This document shows positions 1 to 5,127 of a stretch of DNA of 5,466 nucleotides, piece after piece. The position numbers and the translations under genes were made by a program. Every line of letters starts with the position of its first letter. Position 1 is the first letter of the stretch. This DNA is from Planctomycetota bacterium (GTDB lineage: Bacteria > Planctomycetota > Phycisphaerae > WQYP01). The stretch lies in assembly GCA_021805585.1 (NCBI GenBank), contig JAJZEY010000356.1:1-5466 (forward strand), given 5' to 3'. Below the pieces are notes generated by a model. It made no database searches. It saw nothing but the letters and a program-made list of their open reading frames with translations, and was not told where the DNA came from.

Positions 1-38
1 ACCGGCGGTTTGCTATTGTAACGGCGGGGGCCTGATAA

Positions 39-87
39 ATAAAAGCCACACCATTTTCCCGGTCGCGCCGGGTGTGCCTGCTTTTAT
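39..87 (+). terminator. Terminator-like hairpin closing an upstream gene
   Basis: ATAAAAGC-CACACC (39-52) pairs with GGTGTG-CCT-GCTTTTAT (71-87). This gives 14 base pairs interrupted by a three-base bulge (77-79), with an 18-base loop that can form a small inner CGG/CCG stem. The A-run on the 5' arm and T-run on the 3' arm give the shape of an intrinsic, possibly bidirectional, terminator. In the + direction, frame 1 stops at 19-21 and frame 3 at 33-35, so an upstream gene could end just before it. The T-run is short (four T then AT), so efficiency is uncertain. No identity can be given for the upstream gene, because at most eleven codons of it would be inside the window. Confidence 0.5.
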
Positions 88-101
88 CGGGAAGGGAAAC
101 T

Positions 102-206
102 ATGGCCTGGATTGATGAAGCTCCGGTGGGACAATGCGCCAAAGTCATTTTCCTTCCGGCGACGACCAGGCGGCCCAGCCTTGCCGCAGCAACGCTGGGC
201 GTCTAG
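102..206 (+). CDS. Doubtful 34-residue small ORF
   Basis: ATG at 102 follows a purine-rich Shine-Dalgarno-like AAGGG (92-96) at five-base spacing. The frame runs 34 codons to TAG at 204-206. The peptide begins MAWIDEAPVG and ends in a basic, Ala-rich tail (RRPSLAAATLGV), with no clear membrane segment or known motif. It starts 15 bases after a terminator-like hairpin, and no promoter is evident in front of it. It may be a chance frame, a small peptide gene or the remnant of a longer gene. After the stop the same frame has a second stop four codons on, which does not favour a simple broken gene. Listed only because of the ribosome binding site. Confidence 0.15.
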   Translation: MAWIDEAPVGQCAKVIFLPATTRRPSLAAATLGV

Positions 207-238
207 ACCGACAAATAGGACGGCCACGATGTCCGTCC

Positions 239-253
239 GCCAATGACATTGGC
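239..253. promoter_or_regulatory. Perfect 15-base palindrome, operator-like
   Basis: GCCAATG-A-CATTGGC is a perfect inverted repeat with seven-base arms around one central base. It lies within a looser CGGCC (221-225) and GGCCG (255-259) pair. Such a dyad could bind a dimeric regulator, or form a six-base-pair hairpin with a three-base loop in RNA. No promoter elements were recognised next to it and there is no neighbouring gene to regulate, so the function is unknown and chance cannot be excluded. Confidence 0.25.
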
Positions 254-613
254 AGGCCGCAACGCCCGGTGGTTAAAAAATACAACAAACACCGGCGAAT
301 CGCGGCTTAAGGCCCTTACCGATAAGAACGGTCACAGCCGTGAACGGTCGCGTTTTTCAATCTTCAACTTCGGCGGTGGGTAGGCGGATCGTGCTTGGAA
401 AACCGCCCGAGGGACATGATGGATTTCACACGCTTGACCGCCAGATCGAATCACCTCCGCAGACGAAAAGCCTTCATAATTTGAGCGGACGCCTTGGATA
501 CACAACGAAGCGGGCCAGACGCCCGCCCCTCGGAAAGTGCCGTGAATTGCCCGGGCGTGGACATTTTGCTTGCTTTCCCCGATCTTTCCCTTCCACTCCC
601 ACCTTTTCCGGAT

Positions 614-660
614 TACCCTGCTCGCCTGTTCTTCTGCTACCCTGCCCACACCTGTTCTTG
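614..660. repeat. Imperfect tandem repeat of about 25 bases
   Basis: TACCCTGC occurs at 614-621 and 638-645, and CCTGTTCTT at 625-633 and 651-659. Together they define two adjacent copies of a unit of about 24-26 bases that differ by a small indel between the two blocks. The repeat lies in a C/T-rich run on the + strand covering roughly 560-660. It looks like a local duplication by slippage in non-coding DNA. Confidence 0.5.
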
Positions 661-691
661 GCGCAGCCGCCATCAGCACCATTGAAAGGGT

Positions 692-707
692 CCGCCAATA
701 TTTGCGG
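692..707. promoter_or_regulatory. Imperfect palindrome with AT core
   Basis: CCGC-C-AATATT-T-GCGG is a 16-base dyad with one mismatched symmetric pair around an AATATT core. It lies about 140 bases before the putative -35 hexamer at 845. It could be a regulator site for the operon downstream, but the distance is large and there is no direct support. Confidence 0.15.
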
Positions 708-731
708 CCTTAAGAGCGATCGGATCATACG

Positions 732-763
732 AAAAGACCTTCACTCCACCGAAGGCCACTTTT
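732..763. terminator. Terminator-like hairpin upstream of the operon promoter
   Basis: AAAAG (732-736) pairs with CTTTT (759-763) and CCTTC (738-742) with GAAGG (751-755). The result is a ten-base-pair hairpin with a small internal loop and an eight-base loop, flanked by an A-run and a T-run. It would insulate the operon control region from transcription entering from the left, or end a short transcript arising in the gene-poor stretch. The stem is only moderately GC-rich and the T-run has four bases, so this is tentative. Confidence 0.3.
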
Positions 764-817
764 AAAGACGAAACCCTCCGGCACGCCACATCAATTGGCC
801 CCATCCGATTGCACCCG

Positions 818-843
818 GCAAACTTTTTCCGCAAACTTTTCCC
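818..843 (+). repeat. Two tandem 13-base direct repeats abutting a -35 box
   Basis: GCAAACTTTTTCC (818-830) is followed with no gap by GCAAACTTTTCCC (831-843), 12 of 13 bases identical. The second copy ends one base before the TTGACA hexamer at 845. Head-to-tail sites directly upstream of -35 are typical of activator binding, and the T-runs could also act as an UP-like element. Which applies, if either, cannot be told from sequence. Confidence 0.5.
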
Positions 844-844
844 A

Positions 845-873
845 TTGACAATTCGTACACCTACCAGTAACAC
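845..873 (+). promoter_or_regulatory. Putative sigma-70 type promoter for the ABC operon
   Basis: TTGACA (845-850) matches the -35 consensus exactly. At 17-base spacing the -10 position reads TAACAC (868-873), only three of six matches to TATAAT. CACAAT (871-876) matches four of six, but at a 20-base spacing. A start site near 880 would leave a leader of about 207 bases before the TTG start of the ATPase gene. The weak -10 together with the direct repeats just upstream fits an activator-dependent promoter, which is inference. Confidence 0.4.
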
Positions 874-908
874 AATAGGTCCCGCGCGGCGGGGCGGGGG
901 CGGTATAT

Positions 909-974
909 CCTGTTGGCGTGTTTGCCCAACGGGTCAGGACCCGCGGAAGTTGGCGACCGGGTGCCAGACAACGG
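909..974 (+). ncRNA. Structured RNA element in the leader, partly SRP-RNA-like
   Basis: TGTTTG (919-924) can pair with CAGACA (965-970), CG (917-918) with CG (972-973) past a bulged A, CCC (925-927) with GGG (959-961), and GGT (932-934) with ACC (956-958), forming one long interrupted hairpin. The apical sequence AACGGGTCAGG (928-938), followed by GGAA (945-948), recalls helix 8 of bacterial signal recognition particle RNA, which has CAGG in its symmetric loop and a GGAA-type tetraloop. The opposite strand of that loop, normally AGCA, here reads GGCG (952-955). The arms flanking GGAA are unequal, and no closing terminal stem joins the G-rich 5' flank to a 3' partner. It may therefore be a degenerate copy, a divergent RNA, or a leader structure with chance similarity. 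A competing fold, GTTGG (912-916) with CCAAC (926-930), is also possible. Confidence 0.25.
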
Positions 975-1035
975 AAATCAATCGGGCGGCACTAAATCGA
1001 AATGTCCACACGGGTAAACGCATTCCAATGGCTTC

Positions 1036-1059
1036 CCCGCGGAGATATCGACCGCGAGG
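1036..1059 (+). promoter_or_regulatory. Leader hairpin before the ATPase gene
   Basis: CC-CGCGG (1036-1042) pairs with CCGCG-A-GG (1052-1059), giving seven GC base pairs with one bulged A and a nine-base AT-rich loop. It ends about 15 bases before the GAGGAG ribosome binding site. It could protect the message or modulate loading of ribosomes. No T-run follows, so it is not an intrinsic terminator. Confidence 0.3.
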
Positions 1060-1086
1060 CTCACAAAATGGAACGAGGAGTTCACT

Positions 1087-2052
1087 TTGCCTGAACAATA
1101 TGACATTGTGGCGGACAAGCTGACCAAGTCTTATGGAAAGTTCACCGCGGTGGATGGCATTTCTTTTGCGGTTCCAAAGGGAACCGTGGTCGGCTTCCTG
1201 GGCCCCAACGGTGCCGGTAAAACCACCACCATTCGCATGTTAACCTGCTTCATGCCGCCCACCAGCGGCTCGGCCCGGGTCGCCGGTCACGATGTATTTT
1301 ATGAATCCATGGCAGTGCGCCGGAAAATCGGCTATCTGCCCGAAAGCACGCCCCTGTACCTGGAAATGCGCGTGGGGGAATATTTGACCTATCGGGGCCA
1401 ACTGCGCGGTATGGGCCGAAGCGATTTGAACAAACGCATCGGCCATGTAACCGACATGTGCTGGCTTTCCGACCGGCTGCGCTGGCCCATCGGCAAACTT
1501 TCCAAGGGTTATCGCCAGCGGCTGGGCATTGCCGACGCGCTTCTGCACAATCCGCCGGTGCTGGTGCTTGATGAACCAACCGTCGGCCTGGACCCATCGC
1601 AGATTCGGGAAACCCGCAAGCTGATCGGCAATCTGGCAGGGCAACACACGGTCCTGCTTTCAACGCATATTCTTTCCGAGGTCGAATTGATCTGCCAGAG
1701 GGTGGTCATTATCGGGCGGGGAAAAATTCTCGCACAGGGCACGCCGGATGAGCTTAAATCCGGATCGCGAACCGGTGACAAGGCACGGCTGCTGGTGGAT
1801 GTGCGCGGCCCCACCGCGCAGGTAAAAAGTGCTTTGGCCGCGCTGCCCGGTGTGCAGGAAGTAACGGTCGTTTCAGATGGACCGGTCTGTTCACTGCAAC
1901 TCACCGGCCGCGTGGATGGCGCTTTGCGTGAACAGGTGGCGGCACTGGTGCTTCAGCGGGGATGGGCTTTGCGTGAATTGCGCAGCGGCGGCATGAGCCT
2001 TGAAGAATTTTTCGTTCAGATTATTGATCCCGGTGCATCGTCCGCGGCATAA
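1087..2052 (+). CDS. GldA-like ABC transporter ATP-binding protein
   Basis: Cytoplasmic ATPase subunit of an ABC-2 type transporter; it hydrolyses ATP to drive the permease encoded next. The 321-residue product has a complete nucleotide-binding domain: Walker A GPNGAGKTT (39-47), YLPE in the Q-loop region (83-86), signature LSKGYRQR (138-145), Walker B VLVLDEPT (158-165) with catalytic Glu163, D-loop GLDP (167-170) and switch His194. Glu where many ABC proteins have the Q-loop Gln, and the LSKGYRQR form of the signature, are normal for the GldA-like branch. Residues from about 232 on form a small C-terminal domain ending in the family-type SLEEFFVQII segment. The start is TTG at 1087, chosen because GAGGAG (1075-1080) sits six bases upstream and no in-frame ATG or GTG lies nearby upstream; GTG at 1108 is a weaker alternative. 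Substrate unknown. The family call is firm; the link to gliding is not. Confidence 0.95.
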   Translation: MPEQYDIVADKLTKSYGKFTAVDGISFAVPKGTVVGFLGPNGAGKTTTIRMLTCFMPPTSGSARVAGHDVFYESMAVRRKIGYLPESTPLYLEMRVGEYLTYRGQLRGMGRSDLNKRIGHVTDMCWLSDRLRWPIGKLSKGYRQRLGIADALLHNPPVLVLDEPTVGLDPSQIRETRKLIGNLAGQHTVLLSTHILSEVELICQRVVIIGRGKILAQGTPDELKSGSRTGDKARLLVDVRGPTAQVKSALAALPGVQEVTVVSDGPVCSLQLTGRVDGALREQVAALVLQRGWALRELRSGGMSLEEFFVQIIDPGASSAA

Positions 2053-2063
2053 CGCCGCGGGAC
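2040..2063 (+). promoter_or_regulatory. GC-rich hairpin with the ATPase stop codon in its loop
   Basis: GTCCGCGGC (2040-2048) pairs with GCCGCG-G-GAC (2054-2063), giving nine base pairs with one bulged G around the loop ATAAC, which contains the last two bases of the stop codon and its flanks (TAA, 2050-2052). No T-run follows, so intrinsic termination is unlikely. It could stall ribosomes or RNA polymerase at the ATPase-permease junction, block 3' exonuclease decay, or mask the GCGGGA in front of the upstream ATG at 2067, favouring the start at 2130. These roles are inference. Confidence 0.45.
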
Positions 2064-2129
2064 GCAATGACCAATCGGACACCCACGCCCTGGCCCCGGA
2101 AGCCCAGTGGCCCAAGCGGAGAAAATTCC

Positions 2130-2876
2130 ATGTCCCAAATGTTAACCCTTGCGAAGCGCGAGCTTGGCGGACTGTTTTATTCGCCGATCGGCTATATCGT
2201 GCTGGCGCTGTACCTTCTGTTTGTGGGCCTGCTGTTTTCCCTTATGGTTTTGCGCCCCGGACAAATCGCCGATCCCGGTCCGATGTTTTTGTGGAACCAT
2301 TTGATCCTTATATTTCTGGTCCCGTTCATGACCATGGCGATTTTTTCGGAAGAATACCGGTCCGGGCGAATTGAAACATTGCGCACCAGCCCCATCGGCG
2401 AAATGTCCATTGTGCTGGGCAAGTTTCTCGGGGCGATGGGGTTTTATCTGGGGCTTATTGCATCAAGCCTGGCGTTTGTGATCATTCTATCGTTTTTTGG
2501 CCGACCGGATTACATGCCGGTTCTGACCAGTTATCTGGGACTGGTGCTGATGGGGGGGCTGATGGTCTCCATAGGCCTGTTTTTTTCAGCCTGTACACAA
2601 CATCAGGTGCTTGCGGCCATGAGTTCCTGCATTGTGCTGGTGGCGCTGGGCATTCTGTTTCAGTTTATTCCACAATTTTTGACCGCGTTTATCCGGCATT
2701 CCTGGTCCTGGCTGGCCGTGGTGAAACACACCATGGCCTACCTGGCCATTGAACCGCACATGGTCGATTTTTCGCGTGGCATTATTGCCACACAGAATGT
2801 GGTGTTTTTTCTTTCCGGAACGCTGCTGTTCCTGTTTCTGACCTATGTGGTTCTGGAAACGCGCAAGTGGCGCTAA
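2130..2876 (+). CDS. GldF-like ABC-2 type permease
   Basis: Integral inner-membrane subunit that pairs with the upstream ATPase. The 248-residue product shows six hydrophobic segments, at roughly 21-40, 55-72, 98-121, 133-154, 161-184 and 222-241. After the second is the ABC-2 permease motif EEYRSGRIETLRTSPI (74-89), the usual coupling region facing the ATPase. Length and N-terminus (MSQMLTLAKREL) fit GldF-like permeases, which begin just before an amphipathic helix. The ATG at 2130 is preferred because GGAG (2118-2121) lies eight bases upstream. An in-frame ATG at 2067 would add 21 polar, Pro-rich residues not expected in the family and lies right after the stop-codon hairpin. The gap to the ATPase gene is 77 bases with no promoter recognised, so co-transcription is likely. 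The transported substrate cannot be deduced. Confidence 0.93.
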   Translation: MSQMLTLAKRELGGLFYSPIGYIVLALYLLFVGLLFSLMVLRPGQIADPGPMFLWNHLILIFLVPFMTMAIFSEEYRSGRIETLRTSPIGEMSIVLGKFLGAMGFYLGLIASSLAFVIILSFFGRPDYMPVLTSYLGLVLMGGLMVSIGLFFSACTQHQVLAAMSSCIVLVALGILFQFIPQFLTAFIRHSWSWLAVVKHTMAYLAIEPHMVDFSRGIIATQNVVFFLSGTLLFLFLTYVVLETRKWR

Positions 2877-2916
2877 AAGGCAATTCAATCTGAAAACCGC
2901 TGGAGCTGGAAACTTT

Positions 2917-5040
2917 ATGACTGAATCAACACAACCCAAACCAATATCCCAGGAACCGAAGGATTTGGCACTGGCCGCATCCGACCGGCTGTGGCGATAT
3001 GGTCCAAATACCGTCATTCTGGTACTGGCCATGGTGGCCATTGTGGGGCTTGTCGACTGGCTTAGCGTGAAATACAACTATACACGCGATTGCACCACGG
3101 GCGGCATTTATTCCCTTTCGCCGCGCACGAAAAATCTGTTGAAGGAATTGGATAAAACCGGCGGGAAATATCAGATTGTCAGTCTGTATCCGGGGGACGC
3201 CAGCGCGGATCAGACCGAATACGAACAGGGCCTGAAAGTTGGGCAATTGATTCATGAATATACCCGCGCTTCTTCCCATATTCGGCAATTCAAGCCGCGG
3301 TCGCACGCGGCACTTTTGCGCGCCCTGCGGTCGCGCTTTGGCAACAGTTTTGCACCCTATAAAAGCCTTGTGGGCGAATTTCCGGCGCTGGCCGATGAGT
3401 TGAATGCCTTTTTCAAGACACAGGGGGGCTCGATTAAACCGCTGGAGACCAATCCGGCGGCGGCGAAAAATCAGAGCCAGGCGCAAAATTTCGCCCAGTT
3501 GGCTGATTTTATTCGCCACGACATGGCTCGAACCCTGCGGCATTTGAACAAGTCGGTGAAACAGGCCACCACCAGCACATTGCCGGACTGGCCCGGTCTT
3601 ACCACTGCTATGGCCCACACGCTTGGTCGCGCCCGGCAGAATCTGCTGTTTATTACCGACAGCGCAAATTATTCCCAGTACGGTCCGGCGGTGCAGGCAT
3701 GGCTGAAAATTCATGCACTGGCATTCAAAAAGCCGCTGGCCCAAATTACCGCCTATATCGCCAAACTTCACGCCTTAAAGCCGGTGAAGTCCGGCCAGGT
3801 GTTAGCGGATTTATCCGCGGATTGCATTGTGCTGATGGGGCCCCACAACATTAAGGTACTGCATCGGAGCCGAATTTTTGTGCCGGAAGGCGGAAGCCTG
3901 GGCGGCAAGCCGCAATATCTGTTCAAAGGTGAACAGGCCATTAACGCCGCACTGCTGGGAATGGTTCACAAACAAAAATCCAAGGTCGTATTTGTATCCA
4001 TTGATCCGGACACACTTATTACCGGCCAGGGGCCGTTCAGTGGCATTGCCCGGGAATTGCGCTGGAACAATTTTAAGGTGTATGAATGGTCGCCCATGCC
4101 CGCCAATCCGCAAATGCAGCAGCCGCCCGCACCGCCGCCGGCAATCGGTAAGGGTGTCATCTGGGTTATTATTGATCTGCCACCCGGCGGACAACAGGGC
4201 ATGATGGCCGGAATGATGTATGCCGCACTTCAGGGTCAGATAAAGCGACAACTTGCCCAGGGCGGCAATGCCCTGTTTCTGCTGGGCAATATGCCCCAAC
4301 AACTGCTCATGGCCACACAGGGTCAAATTCCATTTAAGCCCACGCTGGCCGATTACGGCGTGCGCCTGCGTTCCACTTATATGATTGTGCAGCGCACGCA
4401 GGTAAGCCGCCACCGGTGGCTGGGCCTGCCGCGTTTCAGCATTTCCAGTTATCCCAAAAGTGTGATCACGGATCCGATTCAATCGCTGACCAGCCATTTT
4501 GAAGGAATTCTGCCCCAGGGCGATCTGTTCCTGATGGCCCCGACGTGGGTTGGCTTGCTCAAACATTTACCCGCTGGAGTCAGCGCACGGGTGATCCTTC
4601 AAAGTCCGGCCCGCGCAAGCGTCTGGGCGACCTCCACCAACGGTCTGCCGTCAGGCACATTTGACCCAGCCACCGATATAAAATCACCAATTCCCATGGG
4701 CGTGATGGCCCAAAAGGCCGCCAGCCGCATCGTGGTAATCGACAGCCCCTTGCTGGTGCAAAACGCCATTCTACAAGCCGGCGGCCTTACCCTGGCCGGC
4801 GGCCAGCCGACATTTATCGCGGCCTACCCCGGAAACCAGCAGTTGTTTATGAACAGCATTTACTGGCTGGCCCATCAGTCGCATCTTATCGCCGTCAGCC
4901 CGCGCGCTACCGTGGCGCTGCGAATCAGTGACATGAAACCGGCCGAGGAATTTACCGCGCGACTCTTCAGTTTCATCGGCCCGGCATTTCTGGCTATTGT
5001 CGCCGGATTTTCCGTTTACCTGGTACGGCGACGGGTTTAA
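2917..5040 (+). CDS. GldG-like ABC transporter auxiliary protein
   Basis: Membrane-anchored partner of the ABC-2 transporter, 707 residues. An N-terminal transmembrane segment (about 31-50) is followed by the family's conserved IYSLSPRTKNLLKEL (64-78). A large, probably extracytoplasmic region follows, then a C-terminal transmembrane helix (about 683-703) ending in the basic VRRRV. Residues 341-391 (AINAALLGMV to the FKVYEW region) and 640-663 (GNQQLFMNSIYWLAHQ) match the usual GldG-type core. Between about 126 and 300 there is a largely helical, polar insertion with no counterpart in short Bacteroidota GldG proteins, and a Pro-rich linker lies at 393-413. Only two cysteines occur, Cys59 and Cys303, both probably outside the membrane. 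ATG 2917 is chosen because it lies after the permease stop, with GGAG (2902-2905) upstream; an ATG at 2845 would overlap the permease by 32 bases and add a non-family, basic extension. The biochemical role of the family is unresolved; it is thought to assist the transporter. Confidence 0.88.
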   Translation: MTESTQPKPISQEPKDLALAASDRLWRYGPNTVILVLAMVAIVGLVDWLSVKYNYTRDCTTGGIYSLSPRTKNLLKELDKTGGKYQIVSLYPGDASADQTEYEQGLKVGQLIHEYTRASSHIRQFKPRSHAALLRALRSRFGNSFAPYKSLVGEFPALADELNAFFKTQGGSIKPLETNPAAAKNQSQAQNFAQLADFIRHDMARTLRHLNKSVKQATTSTLPDWPGLTTAMAHTLGRARQNLLFITDSANYSQYGPAVQAWLKIHALAFKKPLAQITAYIAKLHALKPVKSGQVLADLSADCIVLMGPHNIKVLHRSRIFVPEGGSLGGKPQYLFKGEQAINAALLGMVHKQKSKVVFVSIDPDTLITGQGPFSGIARELRWNNFKVYEWSPMPANPQMQQPPAPPPAIGKGVIWVIIDLPPGGQQGMMAGMMYAALQGQIKRQLAQGGNALFLLGNMPQQLLMATQGQIPFKPTLADYGVRLRSTYMIVQRTQVSRHRWLGLPRFSISSYPKSVITDPIQSLTSHFEGILPQGDLFLMAPTWVGLLKHLPAGVSARVILQSPARASVWATSTNGLPSGTFDPATDIKSPIPMGVMAQKAASRIVVIDSPLLVQNAILQAGGLTLAGGQPTFIAAYPGNQQLFMNSIYWLAHQSHLIAVSPRATVALRISDMKPAEEFTARLFSFIGPAFLAIVAGFSVYLVRRRV

Positions 5041-5053
5041 CGCATCGCGCCAA

Positions 5054-5091
5054 CGGCGGATGTGCGCCGCCAAATTCCCGGCGGACCGCCG
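5054..5091 (+). promoter_or_regulatory. Alternating GGCGG/CCGCC arms between GldG-like and DUF4340 genes
   Basis: Four short arms alternate: GGCGG (5055-5059), CCGCC (5067-5071), GGCGG (5080-5084) and CCGCC (5086-5090). Arm 2 can pair with arm 1 (seven-base loop) or arm 3 (eight-base loop), and arm 4 with arm 1; pairing 3 with 4 needs its inner bases opened to form the CGGC/GCCG hairpin 5079-5091. This alternation resembles an attenuator, but no T-run or leader peptide follows. It may simply be a stabilising or pausing element in the 87-base gap before the next gene. Confidence 0.3.
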
Positions 5092-5127
5092 CCCATATGC
5101 GATTCACATAAACGAGGTTCTAACACC

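Larger units (their letters stand above)
88..817. other. Gene-poor intergenic stretch
   Basis: About 730 bases without a coding region I can support. Open frames exist on both strands (for example 340-765 + and 332-682 -), but they overlap one another. Their translations are rich in Arg, Pro, Ser and His with no recognisable domain, and they lack good ribosome binding sites. One tiny frame, 102-206 (34 codons), has a fair AAGGG at 92-96 five bases before its ATG, but the peptide resembles nothing I know. The stretch contains the inverted and direct repeats listed separately. No tRNA, rRNA, transposase or CRISPR pattern was seen. Confidence 0.6.

Noticed and set aside
1..148. A - strand frame from ATG at 148 running off the left edge (49 codons visible)
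   Set aside because: It reads straight through the strong hairpin at 39-87, has no clear ribosome binding site and resembles no known protein; too little is visible to support it.
266..295. CCGGTG / CACCGG inverted repeat around an A-rich 18-base loop
   Set aside because: Six base pairs with a long loop and no T-run; weak as a terminator or structured RNA.
326..349. Direct repeat GAACGGTC at 326-333 and 342-349
   Set aside because: Eight-base repeat with a 16-base period next to no promoter; easily explained by chance.
332..682. A 116-codon - strand open frame
   Set aside because: Low-complexity basic translation without a domain, opposing the + frame in the same place; most likely a chance frame in GC-rich DNA.
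340..765. A 141-codon + strand open frame from a GTG
   Set aside because: No ribosome binding site, no recognisable domain, Arg/Pro/Ser-rich translation, and it overlaps an equally long frame on the other strand; it also runs through the terminator-like hairpin at 732-763.
1068..1094. An eight-codon frame (MERGVHFA) overlapping the ribosome binding site and start of the ATPase gene
   Set aside because: Could be a translationally coupled leader peptide, but it lacks its own convincing ribosome binding site and is short enough to arise by chance.
2067..2129. Upstream ATG start for the permease
   Set aside because: The added 21 residues are polar and Pro-rich, unlike family N-termini, and the start at 2130 has the better ribosome binding site.
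2845..2916. Upstream ATG start for the GldG-like protein
   Set aside because: It would overlap the permease gene by 32 bases and add residues unlike the family; ATG 2917 is better placed.
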